Shown piece by piece: positions 43,815-53,322 of a DNA stretch of 64,000 nt. The DNA is taken from NCBI RefSeq assembly GCF_013004065.1, contig NZ_CP053084.1, positions 992,001 to 1,056,000 of the forward strand, in the 5' to 3' direction. This stretch comes from Limnobacter sp. SAORIC-580 (GTDB taxonomy: Bacteria; Pseudomonadota; Gammaproteobacteria; Burkholderiales; Burkholderiaceae_B). Both the position numbers and the translations under genes were made by a program. The notes below the pieces were generated by a model. That model worked only from the letters and a program-made list of their open reading frames with translations. It was not told where the DNA came from and searched no databases. Positions within the stretch are counted from its first letter, which is position 1. Every line of letters starts with the position of its first letter.

Positions 43815-43854
43815 ACGAATTCTCGAAAGAATTCCTACTTTTTGAGGATCCCCC

Positions 43855-44559
43855 CTACAAACTAACCTCAACCAGTAGTGCATCTCGCGCCACACCGTGA
43901 AGTATCTTGCCCTGCGAGGTTTTGATTTTTACCACCTCGCCCAGCTCGGCTTCACCCATGGCCACCGCAGTGCCACCAATTGCAAAGCCAGGGCCTTTCA
44001 TCATCACTTTCACTGTGTCGCCGTTTTTCACCAAGGCCTGACCGCGCAAATGGTCATGTTTCAACAGGGTACCTGGCCACAATTGGCGGGCTGCTGTTTT
44101 GTTGTTTAAATGTGCAAGCTCGCTGACCCAGCCATGGCTCAGCTGGCTTAAATCCATGGTTCGAAATTCAACATCATTCAGACCCAGCGTTTGGCCCGAT
44201 TGAACAGTGCCTTTCACCACCAGCACTGGCGCCCACACTTTCACGTCTACGCCCACAAAAAAGGGAGCTGTGTCTGAGCCCACACATTGCACGCGCACAT
44301 AAGTACGCCCCCACATTTTGTTGCCTGCCGAATTGGCAAACAGTGCAGCGGGGCATTGCAGGCTACCGATGCGTTCATCGGCTTTTACAAACTTCACATC
44401 CACGCTTGCGCCAGGTGGCAGCAGGGCGGGGTCCACCAGTTCACTTAGCTGGGCTTCAGTCACCCAGCGAGAACTGTCGGCCTGTGCTGCGGTGGCCTGA
44501 GTAAGCCCCAAGCCAAAAAGCACTTGAAATGCGATGTTAAAAAAAGTGTGAAATTTCAT
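43855..44559 (-). CDS. flgA: P-ring assembly chaperone FlgA
   Basis: Periplasmic chaperone for FlgI. The 234-residue protein has an N-terminal signal peptide (about 1-27, ATAAQADS at the cleavage region) and a C-terminal SAF/FlgA domain (VWAPVLVVKGTVQSGQTL, LLKHDHLRGQALVKNGDTVKV region). It diverges from flgB, the usual arrangement. Its likely FlhDC-dependent promoter is in the 191-base gap to flgB. Confidence 0.93.
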   Translation of the reverse strand: MKFHTFFNIAFQVLFGLGLTQATAAQADSSRWVTEAQLSELVDPALLPPGASVDVKFVKADERIGSLQCPAALFANSAGNKMWGRTYVRVQCVGSDTAPFFVGVDVKVWAPVLVVKGTVQSGQTLGLNDVEFRTMDLSQLSHGWVSELAHLNNKTAARQLWPGTLLKHDHLRGQALVKNGDTVKVMMKGPGFAIGGTAVAMGEAELGEVVKIKTSQGKILHGVARDALLVEVSL

Positions 44560-44750
44560 TCAAGTTTTGGGCGTTGCCGCCGTAAATGTCACTGTAAGAA
44601 ACAATTACTGCCTCGATGACAACATCCTAGGCGGGAGTCTGCTGCACCCTAAGCAGAAAAAGAGCGCCCTTTCCCCCCTTTCTCTCCACTTTGATTTGAC
44701 AGCATCAATTCAATAATCCATTCATCCGTCCGTGTATGAAGGATTAAAAG
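44560..44750. promoter_or_regulatory. divergent flgA/flgB control region
   Basis: The 191-base gap between two divergent class II operons. A TTGACA at 44696-44701 could be a -35 box for flgB, but I see no good -10 box at the right distance; class II promoters depend on FlhDC rather than on a strong -35. GAAGGA precedes the flgB start. Confidence 0.5.
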
Positions 44751-45203
44751 ATGTTGGACAAACTCACTGATGCAATGCAGTTTTCTGCCGAGGCCCTGAA
44801 ACTCAGAGCACGTCGGCAAGAGGTATTGACCTCCAACATTTCCAACGTAGACACCCCCAATTACAAAGCAGTCGATTTCGATTTTCAAAGCGCACTGAAA
44901 GCAGCCACGGGCGAGAAAGGATCCATGACCGCTCCGGTCAATCCGGGCCTGGGCAATGGTGCCGGCGCTTTGGCAGTCACCCAACAGGGCCACATCACCG
45001 GCAAAGGGAATGCGGGCATGAGCACGGCCGAGATGTTGCAATTTCGTCGTGGCAACAACGCCGCCATTGATGGCAACTCGGTTGACATTGACCGCGAGCG
45101 CGCCGCCTTTGCAGAAAACACAGTGAAATACGAAGCCGCCTTGCGTGCCATCAACGGAAGAATTTCTTCCTTGAAGCAGGCCATGGGCTCGGGTAACCAA
45201 TAA
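44751..45203 (+). CDS. flgB: flagellar proximal rod protein FlgB
   Basis: Rod protein of 150 residues with the axial-family motif near the N terminus (SNISNVDTPNYKAVDFDFQ) and the C-terminal helix (VKYEAALRAINGRISSLKQ). First gene of the flgB-L operon. A GAAGGA site precedes the ATG. Confidence 0.95.
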   Translation: MLDKLTDAMQFSAEALKLRARRQEVLTSNISNVDTPNYKAVDFDFQSALKAATGEKGSMTAPVNPGLGNGAGALAVTQQGHITGKGNAGMSTAEMLQFRRGNNAAIDGNSVDIDRERAAFAENTVKYEAALRAINGRISSLKQAMGSGNQ

Positions 45204-45219
45204 GGCTTAGGGGAACAAT

Positions 45220-45642
45220 ATGTCGCTATTCAATTCTTTCAAACTGGCCGGTGGCGCGATGCAAGCGCAAACCACACGCCTGAACACAGTGGCGAGCAAC
45301 CTCGCCAACGTCGACACGGCAGCCGGCGATCCCAATTCTGTTTACCAGGCCCGCAAGGTGGTGTTCGAAGCCGTGCTTCAAAAAGCAGCGCCTGGCAAGG
45401 CCTCGCTGGCTGAGAACGTGCAGGTGAAAGACATTGTGGAAGACCAGTCTGAGGCCAAAAAAATGTTCGACCCCAAGCACCCCATGGCCGACGAAGACGG
45501 GTATGTGTACATGCCCAACGTGAATGCCGTGGAAGAAATGGTCGACATGCTGGCCGCCTCGCGCAGCTACCAAACCAACGCAGAAGTAATGAATACAGCC
45601 AAACAGTTGATGTTGAAAACCTTGAACATGGGCAACCAGTAA
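45220..45642 (+). CDS. flgC: flagellar proximal rod protein FlgC
   Basis: Rod protein of 140 residues with the family motif TTRLNTVASNLANVDTAAG region near the start and the C-terminal EEMVDMLAASRSYQTNAEV helix. It follows flgB after 16 bases. Size is normal. Confidence 0.96.
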   Translation: MSLFNSFKLAGGAMQAQTTRLNTVASNLANVDTAAGDPNSVYQARKVVFEAVLQKAAPGKASLAENVQVKDIVEDQSEAKKMFDPKHPMADEDGYVYMPNVNAVEEMVDMLAASRSYQTNAEVMNTAKQLMLKTLNMGNQ

Positions 45643-45655
45643 GGAGCAATGAAAA

Positions 45656-46327
45656 ATGACGATTGACGTAACTTCCGCACTGGGCAACAACAGCGGCACC
45701 ACAGCAGCAAAAAAGAAAGCCGATGAAAACAGCCCTGAGGCGATTCAGGAGCGGTTCATGTCTTTGCTGGTGGCCCAATTGAAAAACCAGGATCCACTGG
45801 CCCCCATGGACAACGCTCAGGTGACCAGCCAAATGGCGCAATTGAATACTGTCACCGGCATCAACACACTGAACGCCACCATGGAAGGTGTGGCGGCTTC
45901 GATCAACGCCAACCAAACCGTGCAAGCCACCAGCATGCTGGGCCGCGCGGTGCTGACTGAAGGCAACGACCTGAAACTGGTGGATGGCAAGGCCGTGGGA
46001 TCCATGGAATTGAACCAGAGCGCCGACATTTTGCGCGTGAATGTACTGGACGCAGGTGCGAATGTAGTGCGCACCATCGAACTGGGTCCGCAATCCAAAG
46101 GCACGCACGAGTTTGAGTGGGACGGCAAAAGCAACGACGGCAGCACCCTGCCCGCGGGCAACTACAAATTTGAGATTGAAGCAAAAGCAGCAGGCAAGGA
46201 CGCCAGCGTCACACCACTGACCCTGTCCGTGGTTCAGGGCGTGCGCAACGCAGGCGCGGAAGGTACCAAACTTTTAACCAGCAATGGCAGCGAAATTACA
46301 TTCGCCGACATCAAGCAGGTTTTCTAA
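45656..46327 (+). CDS. flgD: hook cap protein FlgD
   Basis: Hook cap scaffold of 223 residues. The N-terminal export region is followed by FMSLLVAQLKNQDPLAPMDN, the FlgD signature, and a C-terminal Ig/Tudor-like region (WDGKSNDGSTLPAGNYKFEIEA). A second ATG lies 9 bases earlier but out of frame. The site AAGGAG is clear. Confidence 0.95.
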   Translation: MTIDVTSALGNNSGTTAAKKKADENSPEAIQERFMSLLVAQLKNQDPLAPMDNAQVTSQMAQLNTVTGINTLNATMEGVAASINANQTVQATSMLGRAVLTEGNDLKLVDGKAVGSMELNQSADILRVNVLDAGANVVRTIELGPQSKGTHEFEWDGKSNDGSTLPAGNYKFEIEAKAAGKDASVTPLTLSVVQGVRNAGAEGTKLLTSNGSEITFADIKQVF

Positions 46328-46354
46328 TTTAAAGATTTTTCCAAGGAGTCAAGC

Positions 46355-47668
46355 ATGGCTTTTTCAGCAGGTGGTAGTTTCCAGCAGGGTTTGAGTGGTC
46401 TGAACGCAGCGCAGCGCGGTTTGGAAGTCATTGCAAACAACGTGTCCAACGCCAGTGTGGTCGGCTTTAAAGGATCGGAGGCAGAGTTCTCAGATGTGTT
46501 CGCCCGCGCGTTCAATGGCGCACGTTCCACCAACGGCATCGGCTTGGGTACCAGCCTTGCAGCGGTTACGCAAAACTTCAAGCAGGGCAATATCAATGTG
46601 ACCGGTAACCCTTTGGACCTGGCCATCAGTGGCACCGGTTTCTTCAAGGTGCAGGCTGGCAATGGTGACAATATTTACACCCGCAACGGTCAATTCACTT
46701 TGAACAATGAAGGCGTCATCGTGAACTCCCGTGGCGACAAACTGCAAGGCTTCCCCGTGGATGCAGCCACTGGCCGCCCCTCCGATGTTGCCCAGGATAT
46801 TCTGGTGCCACGCGGCAGCATTCCGCCTGCTGCCACCCGTTCCGCCAACCTTGACCTGAACCTGGATGCACGTGCCACGGCAATTGATCCTGCATTGGCT
46901 TTCGATCCGGCAAATTTGAACACCTTCAACAATTCAACGTCGATGACGGTGTATGACGAATTGGGTGGTGCACACATCATGGCCATTTACATGCGCAAAG
47001 AAGCCTCGAATGACTGGTCGGTGTTTGCAACGGTCGACGGTACTCAGGTCGACGTTGGCACCGCGCCCGTGGCTGTAACCACAGCACCCGCGCAATCCAC
47101 AGCGGCCAGCTTGCAATATGGCGTTGACGGTCTGTTGACTACCCCCAACAGCGGAAATCTGACAGTTGACATGTCACGTTTCGTGACCGCAAGTGGTGTG
47201 CCTTTCTCTTCGACTGGCACAGCCCCAAACCAATACACGTTCGACATGAGCAACACCACCCAGTATGGAAGCTCGTTTGTGGTTCAAAACCTGGGGCAGG
47301 ATGGTTATGAGTCCTCACCTTTTGCAGGTTTTGATGTGGGTGCTGACGGCATGTTGACCATCAGCTACGCCAACGGCCAGTTGGTGAACCACGCACAAAT
47401 CGGTTTGTATCGTTTTCCGAATCCGGAAGGCTTGCAGCCAGTTGGGTCGAATGGCTGGTTGGCCACCAACTCCTCGGGACCTGAATTGGTTTCGCTGAGC
47501 GAAGACACCGCATTCGGCATTATCCAGTCGGGTGCTTTGGAAGAATCGAACATTGATTTGACGGCTGAACTGGTGGCCATGATTTCCGCACAGCGCGTGT
47601 ATCAGGCCAACTCACAGACCATTAAAACGCAAGATTCAATTTTCCAGACCATCACCAACCTTCGTTAA
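46355..47668 (+). CDS. flgE: flagellar hook protein FlgE
   Basis: Hook subunit of 437 residues. N-terminal GLNAAQRGLEVIANNVSNAS and C-terminal VAMISAQRVYQANSQTIKTQD helices are the axial-family ends; the middle is variable. AAGGAG precedes the ATG. Length is slightly above the enteric protein. Confidence 0.96.
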   Translation: MAFSAGGSFQQGLSGLNAAQRGLEVIANNVSNASVVGFKGSEAEFSDVFARAFNGARSTNGIGLGTSLAAVTQNFKQGNINVTGNPLDLAISGTGFFKVQAGNGDNIYTRNGQFTLNNEGVIVNSRGDKLQGFPVDAATGRPSDVAQDILVPRGSIPPAATRSANLDLNLDARATAIDPALAFDPANLNTFNNSTSMTVYDELGGAHIMAIYMRKEASNDWSVFATVDGTQVDVGTAPVAVTTAPAQSTAASLQYGVDGLLTTPNSGNLTVDMSRFVTASGVPFSSTGTAPNQYTFDMSNTTQYGSSFVVQNLGQDGYESSPFAGFDVGADGMLTISYANGQLVNHAQIGLYRFPNPEGLQPVGSNGWLATNSSGPELVSLSEDTAFGIIQSGALEESNIDLTAELVAMISAQRVYQANSQTIKTQDSIFQTITNLR

Positions 47669-47693
47669 TGTGAACTGAAGCGGGATCGCAAGA

Positions 47694-48431
47694 ATGGACA
47701 AACTGATTTTCCTGGCCGCCCAAGCCGCCAAAGGCACAATGTCTCGCCAAGAGAACATTGCCAACAACCTGGCCAACGTGAACACGCCCGGGTTTAGGCA
47801 ACAACTCATGGCGTTTCAAAGCGCGCCTGTGACAGGCGAGGGCAGTGGTTCCAGAAGCTTTGCGGTGGAAACCAGCATTGGCTTTGACACCACGCCAGGA
47901 CAAATTCAGTCCACGGGGCGGGAAATGGACGTGGCCATTCAAGGCGAGGGCTGGTTTGCAGTCAACGACGCGAAAGGCAATGAAGCCTACACTCGCAATG
48001 GCTCCTTTCAGCTGGATGGGCAGGGCAATCTGGTGACCCAGGAAGGTTATTCAGTCATCGGCAGCAACGGCCCCATCAACGTGCCGCCCGACCATCGCTT
48101 GTCATTTGAAGGCGATGGATCCGTTTCTGCAATTCCCATCAGTGGCGACACCAATGTAGTTCAACTGGGTCGATTGAAGCTGGTCAACATTCCCGAAGGT
48201 GAAATCAATCGCGGCGACGATGGCTTGTTCCGCGCCGCCAACGGCGATCCTGCTGAAGCCGATTTGAATGTGCGTGTGGCTGGTGGCTTTATTGAATCGA
48301 GCAATGTGAATGCAGTGGACATGATGGTGCAAATGATCACCGCTGCCCGCCAGTATGAAACCCAAATGAAAATGATCAGCACGGCCAAAGAAAACGGCCA
48401 GGCCGCCAACAGCCTGTTTGGCATGAATTAA
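47694..48431 (+). CDS. flgF: flagellar rod protein FlgF
   Basis: Proximal rod protein of 245 residues with the N-terminal [15 protein letters not shown] and C-terminal [18 protein letters not shown] motifs. It lies between flgE and flgG as usual, with a short gap to each. Confidence 0.95.
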   Translation: MDKLIFLAAQAAKGTMSRQENIANNLANVNTPGFRQQLMAFQSAPVTGEGSGSRSFAVETSIGFDTTPGQIQSTGREMDVAIQGEGWFAVNDAKGNEAYTRNGSFQLDGQGNLVTQEGYSVIGSNGPINVPPDHRLSFEGDGSVSAIPISGDTNVVQLGRLKLVNIPEGEINRGDDGLFRAANGDPAEADLNVRVAGGFIESSNVNAVDMMVQMITAARQYETQMKMISTAKENGQAANSLFGMN

Positions 48432-48444
48432 GGAGAAAACCATC

Positions 48445-49227
48445 ATGATGCGTTCTTTGTGGATTGCAAAAACAGGCCTGGATGCCCAGCAAACCCAGCT
48501 GGATGTCATTTCAAACAACCTGGCCAACACAGCCACCAACGGCTTTAAACGCTCGCGTGCCGTGTTCGAAGATTTGCTGTATCAAACACTTCGACAGCCC
48601 GGTGCACAAACCACCGAGCAAACTCAGGTGCCATCCGGCTTGCAGATTGGTACCGGCGTAAAGCCTGTTTCTACCGTGCGAAATTTTGCGCAGGGCAACC
48701 TGCAGCAAACCGGCAACACACTTGATGTGGCGATTAACGGTCAGGGCTTTTTCCAGGTTCAAATGCCCGATGGCACCACCAGCTACACCCGCGATGGCAG
48801 CATTCAGATTGATGCCAACGGCACACTGGTCACTTCCAACGGATACCCAATTCTTGGCCCGGTCACCATTCCGCAAGGCGTTCAGGAAATCTCGATTTCT
48901 CAAGACGGTGTTGTTTCCGCGGTGGTGCAGGGTCAGGTTCAACCCCAGGAATTGGGTCAAATCCAATTGGCCAGTTTTGTAAACCCGGCGGGCTTGTTCA
49001 GCATGGGCCAAAACCTGTACTCCGAAACAGCAGCCTCTGGCGCACCCACCCAGGCGGTGGCGGGCACCAACGGTGTGGGTTTTGTGTCCCAAGGTTTCGT
49101 GGAAACATCCAACGTGAACGTGGTGGAAGAGCTGGTGGGTTTGATCCAGGCCCAGCGTGCTTACGAAATCAATTCCAAGGCAATCTCGACATCAGACCAG
49201 ATGTTACAGCGCTTATCTCAGCTTTGA
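48445..49227 (+). CDS. flgG: flagellar distal rod protein FlgG
   Basis: Distal rod protein of exactly the usual 260 residues. N-terminal [20 protein letters not shown] and the C-terminal [20 protein letters not shown] are near the family consensus. Two tandem ATGs begin the gene; AAGGAG favours either. Confidence 0.97.
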   Translation: MMRSLWIAKTGLDAQQTQLDVISNNLANTATNGFKRSRAVFEDLLYQTLRQPGAQTTEQTQVPSGLQIGTGVKPVSTVRNFAQGNLQQTGNTLDVAINGQGFFQVQMPDGTTSYTRDGSIQIDANGTLVTSNGYPILGPVTIPQGVQEISISQDGVVSAVVQGQVQPQELGQIQLASFVNPAGLFSMGQNLYSETAASGAPTQAVAGTNGVGFVSQGFVETSNVNVVEELVGLIQAQRAYEINSKAISTSDQMLQRLSQL

Positions 49228-49275
49228 TTCTTGAAACATTGGGCACACTGAATGTGTTCTGATGGAGTGTATGGC

Positions 49276-49965
49276 ATGAAAAGATTGATACTAATCGGTT
49301 TAACGGCAGCGTTCTCGATAACTTTAGGGGCTTGTTCAACTTTCGCACCGAAAGTAGACATGCCTGCTCAAACCACCGTGCCGCAGCCGGTTCAGCAGCC
49401 AGCCCAGGTGGCCATGGCTGCACCCACAGGCAGCTTGTACAGCCCGGCCACTTATCGCCCCTTGTTTGAAGACCAGCGCGCCCGCTTTTTGGGTGACACG
49501 CTGACCATTCAAATCATCGAACAAATCAATGCCGCACAAACCAACTCCATGAGTGCCTCCCGCAGCGATTCTGCCAGCATTGATGTACCACTCATTCAGG
49601 GTTTCTTTGGCAGTCGAGATTTGCGCGCCATCAATGGCAGTGCCAGTAGCGACAAAGACTTTTCTGGCGAAGGCTCCAGCCGCGCCGCAAATACCCTGAC
49701 CGGTTCCATCACAGTATCGGTTGCAAGCGTGTTGCCCAATGGAAATTTACAGGTGGTGGGCGAAAAACAGATTGGTACCAACCGCGAAGTGGAGTATTTG
49801 AAATTCAGTGGTGTGGTAAACCCCATCACCATTTTGCCCGGCAATGTGGTGCCCAGCACCAAGGTGGCCGATGCCCGCATTGAATACCGCGGAAAAGGAG
49901 CTTTGGACTCTGCCACAGCCATGGGCTGGCTAAGCCGCTTTTTCCTGACCGTATTGCCTTTCTGA
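49276..49965 (+). CDS. flgH: flagellar L-ring lipoprotein FlgH
   Basis: Outer-membrane L-ring protein. The 229 residues begin with a lipoprotein signal ending in the lipobox LGAC (C20), followed by the conserved LYSPATYRPLFEDQRAR-type segment and the C-terminal ring domain. I chose the ATG at 49276, with GGAG 8 bases upstream; an ATG codon-frame start at 49252 would add residues before the signal peptide. Confidence 0.95.
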   Translation: MKRLILIGLTAAFSITLGACSTFAPKVDMPAQTTVPQPVQQPAQVAMAAPTGSLYSPATYRPLFEDQRARFLGDTLTIQIIEQINAAQTNSMSASRSDSASIDVPLIQGFFGSRDLRAINGSASSDKDFSGEGSSRAANTLTGSITVSVASVLPNGNLQVVGEKQIGTNREVEYLKFSGVVNPITILPGNVVPSTKVADARIEYRGKGALDSATAMGWLSRFFLTVLPF

Positions 49966-49978
49966 ACTGGACCACACC

Positions 49979-51124
49979 ATGAAACGCATTTCCTTCCCGG
50001 AACTGAAAGACCGAATCATCAAAGCCGCCGTGTTGGCACTGACCGCCGCTGCGGTGATGGCATTTGGTACGCAGGCAGACGCACAAACCCGAATTCGTGA
50101 CTTGGTCACTGTTTCTGGCGTGCGCGCCAACCCGGTGTATGGCTACGGTATTGTGATTGGTCTGGATGGCACTGGCGATCAAACCACGCAAACGCCGTTT
50201 ACCAGTCAAAGCATTGTGTCCATGCTGCAGCAATCTGGCATTACCTTGCCCCCAGGCGCCAATTTGCAGCTGAAAAATGTGGCCTCAGTCATGGTCACTG
50301 CCAATTTGCCAGCCTTTGCTCAGCCCGGCCAAGCGATCGATGTAACTGTCTCGTCAATCGGCAATGCAAAAAGCCTGCGTGGTGGCATGTTGCTCATGAC
50401 CCCCTTGAAAGGTGCTGATGGCCAGGTGTACGCCTTGGCCCAAGGCCAACTGATTGTGGGTGGTGCAGGTGCCTCTGCGGGGGGCTCCAAAACCGTGATC
50501 AACCATTTGTCGGCAGGTCGCATTCCAGCGGGTGCCTTGGTTGAACGTGAGGTGGCCTCGCCTTTCCTGCTTGGTGAAACCTTGCAGCTTGAGTTGACCA
50601 GCACCGATTTCTCCAACGCCATTCGCGTGGCCGAGGCGATCAACAACAACATGGGCCCGAATGTGGCTCAAGCGCTGGATGGCCGCACCATCAAGGTTCG
50701 TGCACCTTCCAACCCCAACGACCGCGTGGCATTTTTGTCGCGTGTTCAAGAATTGAGTATCAACAAAGCCATGGGAAGCGCCAAGGTGATTGTGAATGCA
50801 CGCACGGGGTCTGTGGTCATGAACCAGGCCGTGATGCTTGAAAGCTGTGCTGTGGCGCACGGCAACCTCACCGTGAAAATAACTTCTACCCCAGTCATTT
50901 CCCAGCCTGCACCGTTTGGTCAGGGTGAAACTGTGGTCACTGAAGTGGCCGATATTCAAATTTCCGAAGCCGGTGGCGAGTTGATCGAAATCAAGGGCGC
51001 TGCGCAGTTGTCTGATGTGGTCAAAGCACTGAACGCTTTGGGCGCAACCCCAAGCGATCTGATTTCCATTTTGCAGGCCATGCAAACTGCTGGCAGCCTG
51101 AAAGCCGAACTCGAGGTGATCTAA
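49979..51124 (+). CDS. flgI: flagellar P-ring protein FlgI
   Basis: Periplasmic P-ring subunit of 381 residues. A long signal peptide (about 1-35, QADAQ cleavage region) precedes the conserved core (RIRDLVTVSGVRANPVYGYG, GLDGTGDQ). It follows flgH by 13 bases and needs FlgA for ring assembly. Confidence 0.96.
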   Translation: MKRISFPELKDRIIKAAVLALTAAAVMAFGTQADAQTRIRDLVTVSGVRANPVYGYGIVIGLDGTGDQTTQTPFTSQSIVSMLQQSGITLPPGANLQLKNVASVMVTANLPAFAQPGQAIDVTVSSIGNAKSLRGGMLLMTPLKGADGQVYALAQGQLIVGGAGASAGGSKTVINHLSAGRIPAGALVEREVASPFLLGETLQLELTSTDFSNAIRVAEAINNNMGPNVAQALDGRTIKVRAPSNPNDRVAFLSRVQELSINKAMGSAKVIVNARTGSVVMNQAVMLESCAVAHGNLTVKITSTPVISQPAPFGQGETVVTEVADIQISEAGGELIEIKGAAQLSDVVKALNALGATPSDLISILQAMQTAGSLKAELEVI

Positions 51125-51538
51125 ATGACGCCATTGTCGAACAATCCGGTGGATACCCAACAAATGCTGTCGATGGATTCCCGCAGCCTGGAGGGTTTGA
51201 AGCGTGGCGCGCGCGCAGAGCGTGGCAGCGAGGAATTCAATGCGGCGATCGACAAAGTGGCTGTTCAGTTCGAGTCTATTTTTTTACAAATGGCTTTGAA
51301 GAGCATGCGGGATGCCACCCCGGAAGGTGGCTTGTTCACCGACTCCAGCACCAAAACTTACCAAGGCATGTACGACCAGGAACTGGTGCAAAAATTGTCG
51401 GGCAAGGGTTTGGGGCTGGCCAGTGAGATTGCCAGGCAGTTGAAAGCCGGTGCTGGCGTGGGTGGTGAGCAAACCATTTTCCCGCCGGGACAAGTTAAAA
51501 AAGACTTCCCCTCAACTTTCCCGAAAACCGACCGTTAA
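51125..51538 (+). CDS. flgJ: rod-cap protein FlgJ, single-domain form
   Basis: Only 137 residues: the N-terminal rod-scaffold domain is complete (VAVQFESIFLQMALKSMRDA-type region, TYQGMYDQELVQKLSGKGLGLA), but the C-terminal peptidoglycan hydrolase domain of enteric and many beta-proteobacterial FlgJ (about 300 residues) is missing. The stop is genuine: no glucosaminidase-like frame continues beyond it before flgK. The start directly follows the flgI stop (TAAATG). Confidence 0.92.
   Translation: MTPLSNNPVDTQQMLSMDSRSLEGLKRGARAERGSEEFNAAIDKVAVQFESIFLQMALKSMRDATPEGGLFTDSSTKTYQGMYDQELVQKLSGKGLGLASEIARQLKAGAGVGGEQTIFPPGQVKKDFPSTFPKTDR
51512..51538 (+). promoter_or_regulatory. sigma-28 promoter of flgK-flgL inside the flgJ end
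   Basis: TCAACTTT-N11-ACCGTTAA matches 6 of 8 in each box with exact spacing. Its -10 box contains the flgJ stop codon TAA. The ATG of flgK is 31 bases downstream. Confidence 0.65.
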
Positions 51539-51568
51539 GTCGTTCAAGACACCAAAGGATCCTGAATT

Positions 51569-53302
51569 ATGTCGAACTCGGTCTACGGAATTGCGCTCAG
51601 CGGCCTGAATGCGGCCCGGGCAGGGCTATCCACCACCTCGCACAACATTGCGAACAGCAACACCGTTGGTTTTAATCGCCAGCAGGTGATCCAGCAGTCG
51701 CGCCCGTCCACAGGCAGCGACATTGGCTTCATTGGGCAAGGTGTCGATATTGCCTCGGTACAGCGGGTGTATTCCGATTTCATCAATTCGCAGGAACAGA
51801 AAGCCACGTCCGACGCTGCTTTTTACAACGCCAAGGCGCAGCAAATTGCGCGTGTAGATGCGATGATCGCGGATGATGCCTCGGGCTTATCAAGCGCTTT
51901 GAGTATTTTCTTTGGTGCGGCACAAACGCTGTCGACCAACCCGGCCGATCTGGCTGCCCGCCAAAACTATTTGTCGTCTGCGGAAACCCTGAGTTCACGC
52001 TTCAACGGTTTGAACACGGTGATGGACGAACTGCGCAGTGCCACCAACTTGAAGGTGCGCGACACGGTTGAGCAACTGAACAACGCCACATCGCAGATTG
52101 CTGCTTTGAACAACCAGATTGTGACTGCCCAGAACCAAACATCCAACGGCGGGCCTCCCAATGATTTGATGGACCGCCGGGACAAATTGATTCTTGAATT
52201 GTCCGAGCAGGTGCAAACTACCCGCGTGGACATGGCGGATGGTTCGACCAACCTGTTTCTGGCGAATGGCCAGTCGTTGGTTATTGGTACTACCCAGTTC
52301 AAAGTACAAACTCAGGTGGATCCTCAAGACCCACAAAACCTGCTGGTGGGAATGACCACCAATGTGAATGGCCAAGATCGCCTGTTGGCATTCGATTCAA
52401 GTAGTTTGGGCAATGGTGCCTTGGCCGGTTTTCTCAGTTTCCGGGAAGATGAGCTGACCGAATACCAAAACACCATTGGCTTGTTGGCTGCGCGAATTGG
52501 CCAAACCGTCAACGACATTCAAACAGCGGGTGTCGACCTGGACAACAATCCGGCCAGTGCACTGTTCAGCTTCGGCAGCAGCGGCAGTTTTGTGGACGAT
52601 ATTTCCCGCGTTGTTCCCAATGTGAACAACAGCACGGTGAACCCCACGCAGGTTACCTTGCGTGGTCTTGATTTGTCCAAGCTGGGTCCCGCTGAGTACG
52701 AAGTTCAAATTGTGGGTAGCCAACCACGCTATCGCGAAGTGGGCTCGGATGGCCCGTTTGTTCCCGCCAACCTGGTGACCGATCCCGGTGGTGACTACTA
52801 TGAAATTCGCGATCCTGCCGGAGCACCCTTGCTCAGCTTTCAGTTGAACAATGCCACACCTCAGGAAGGTGATCGTTTCGTGTTGATGCCGGTGCGCGAA
52901 GCCGCATTGAATATGCGCACAGCACTTGACCGTCCATCGGAAGTTGCAGCCTCGTCGGCCGTGAATCCCAGTATCGGTAACAACGAGAACATTCTGGCGG
53001 TGGCCGCATTACAAAATTCACGCACCTTGTTTCAGTCTAACAACTCGGCAGGTGTTTCCATTTCGGATGGCTTTAACCAACTGGTCAGCCGTGTAGGCAA
53101 CAAAACACGTGAATTTAATTTGGCCGCGGAATCGCGCGAAACCGTGTTGAACCAGGTGGCCGATTCACGCGATGCCTTGCAGGGCGTGAACATGGACGAA
53201 GAGGCCGCCAACCTGATCAAGTTTCAGCAGGCCTACCAAGCCTCGGGCCGGGTGATTTCATTGTCCAAAGAATTGTTTGATCAAATCCTCAGCATGTTCT
53301 GA
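51569..53302 (+). CDS. flgK: hook-filament junction protein FlgK
   Basis: First junction protein, 577 residues, with the axial N terminus (GIALSGLNAARAGLSTTSHNIANSNTVGFN-type region) and C terminus (EEAANLIKFQQAYQASGRVIS). It is exported after the hook is complete with help from FlgN. AAAGGAT lies before the ATG. Confidence 0.96.
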   Translation: MSNSVYGIALSGLNAARAGLSTTSHNIANSNTVGFNRQQVIQQSRPSTGSDIGFIGQGVDIASVQRVYSDFINSQEQKATSDAAFYNAKAQQIARVDAMIADDASGLSSALSIFFGAAQTLSTNPADLAARQNYLSSAETLSSRFNGLNTVMDELRSATNLKVRDTVEQLNNATSQIAALNNQIVTAQNQTSNGGPPNDLMDRRDKLILELSEQVQTTRVDMADGSTNLFLANGQSLVIGTTQFKVQTQVDPQDPQNLLVGMTTNVNGQDRLLAFDSSSLGNGALAGFLSFREDELTEYQNTIGLLAARIGQTVNDIQTAGVDLDNNPASALFSFGSSGSFVDDISRVVPNVNNSTVNPTQVTLRGLDLSKLGPAEYEVQIVGSQPRYREVGSDGPFVPANLVTDPGGDYYEIRDPAGAPLLSFQLNNATPQEGDRFVLMPVREAALNMRTALDRPSEVAASSAVNPSIGNNENILAVAALQNSRTLFQSNNSAGVSISDGFNQLVSRVGNKTREFNLAAESRETVLNQVADSRDALQGVNMDEEAANLIKFQQAYQASGRVISLSKELFDQILSMF

Positions 53303-53322
53303 TCGGGTTTCAAGGAAAAATT

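Noticed and set aside
44696..44724. Sigma-70 promoter for flgB from TTGACA at 44696
   Set aside because: No acceptable -10 box occurs 16-18 bases downstream; left as a possible part of an FlhDC-dependent promoter.
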